Below, in pieces: positions 63,595 through 64,000 of a DNA stretch of 64,000 bases. Source of the stretch: Pirellulales bacterium (GTDB lineage Bacteria > Planctomycetota > Planctomycetia > Pirellulales > JAEUIK01). The DNA is taken from positions 124,001 to 188,000 of the forward strand of contig JAHBXR010000009.1 in the NCBI GenBank assembly GCA_019636335.1, written 5' to 3'. Below the pieces are notes generated by a model that was not told the DNA's origin, searched no databases, and saw only the letters and a list, made by a program, of their open reading frames with translations. The position numbers and the translations under genes were made by a program. Each line of letters starts with the position of its first letter. Within the stretch, counting starts at the first letter, position 1.

Positions 63595-64000
63595 ACCCTG
63601 GGGTCCTCTCGGTTCGCAACAATCGCGTGGTCTTCGTGGCCATGATCTTTATCGTCTTGGGGGGCTTCGTCGCCTATCGGCAGATGGGGCGGCTCGAAGA
63701 CCCCGAGTTCACGATCAAAGAGGCCTTGATCATCACGCCCTATCCCGGCGCGAGCGCCGAAGAGGTCGCGCTCGAGGTGACCAATCCCCTCGAGATCGCC
63801 TGCCAGCAATTGGGGCAGCTCGATCGAGTCGAGTCGGAGTCGACGCGTGGCATGTCGGTGGTCACCGCGGTGATCCAGGCTCGCTACCACCGCGACGCCA
63901 TTCCCCAGGTGTGGGACGAACTGCGCCGCAAGATCAACGACGCGCAGCCCCAGCTTCCACCGGCCGTGCGGGGGCGCTCGATCGTGATCGACAACTTCGG
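63591..64000 (+). CDS. RND permease, N-terminal part (cut by window edge)
   Basis: The first 136 residues of an RND pump are present. MNPGVLSVRNNRVVFVAMIF is the first membrane helix, and GRLEDPEFTIKEALIITPYPGASAEEVALEV is the family's first porter segment with PGASA. The LEDPEF form suits the subgroup near TriC/VexF-like pumps rather than AcrB. It overlaps the adaptor gene by four bases. No frameshift is seen up to the edge. Confidence 0.93.
   Translation, partial: MNPGVLSVRNNRVVFVAMIFIVLGGFVAYRQMGRLEDPEFTIKEALIITPYPGASAEEVALEVTNPLEIACQQLGQLDRVESESTRGMSVVTAVIQARYHRDAIPQVWDELRRKINDAQPQLPPAVRGRSIVIDNF

Overview
The window looks like chromosome from a GC-rich planctomycete, probably of the Pirellulales type. 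The evidence is a tandem-fused UvrA, a cobalamin-dependent ribonucleotide reductase, mur genes with no ftsZ, ftsA or ftsQ beside them, small membrane proteins starting with an N-P-Y-x-x-P motif, RND pumps with an enlarged central loop, and long antisense open frames caused by high GC at the third codon position. This assignment comes from gene content only. No rRNA or CRISPR array is visible, and I recognised no tRNA or insertion sequence.

Layout. 1-6535 (-) is a giant UvrA running off the left edge. 6734-13170 (+) carries a dynamin-like GTPase, an unknown protein, an orphan HTH antitoxin-like gene, asparagine synthetase, an exported cysteine-hydrolase-like protein and a small membrane protein. 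13239-21818 (-) holds ATP-dependent PEP carboxykinase, an enoyl-CoA hydratase-like protein, two coupled small membrane proteins, a molybdopterin-domain protein, class II ribonucleotide reductase behind a candidate NrdR box pair, and a Tat-exported intradiol dioxygenase. 22412-28151 (+) is the cell-wall cluster murE-murF-mraY-murG, with a highly structured spacer between murF and mraY. 28413-37859 (+) holds a short-chain dehydrogenase, an amidase, an RND adaptor and pump, and two uncharacterised genes. 38002-43257 (-) holds small or unknown proteins, an ArnT-like glycosyltransferase and GAPDH with a clear terminator. 43437-48730 mixes a methyltransferase, an esterase, a LamG-like exported protein, hisI-hisG and a shortened GT2 protein.

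48819-49780 is about 1 kb without a convincing gene. It is followed by an XRE-type regulator and an outer-membrane barrel protein. 51689-54238 (-) is the most unusual locus. A 554-residue protein with a WHH-like HNH/endonuclease VII motif in its middle is followed 15 bp later by a SUKH (SMI1/KNR4)-ankyrin protein. This looks like a nuclease toxin and immunity pair of lower GC, inserted beside the translation operon. 54390-58698 (-) is rpmI-rplT-pheS-pheT with a perfect TATAAT upstream. A MazF/PemK toxin-antitoxin module follows, then the methylcitrate-cycle pair prpB-prpC. A second RND adaptor and pump pair starts at 62296 and is cut by the right edge.

Dispersed non-coding structure recurs through the window. 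A GGCACAGGC-type palindrome has three good copies and two degraded ones. A second repeat shares CAGT-(g)-AGCCCCTGA-CACTAC. There is a CGCAGAT-periodic inverted repeat and several long hairpins. These and the murF-mraY spacer are the best places to look for undescribed elements.
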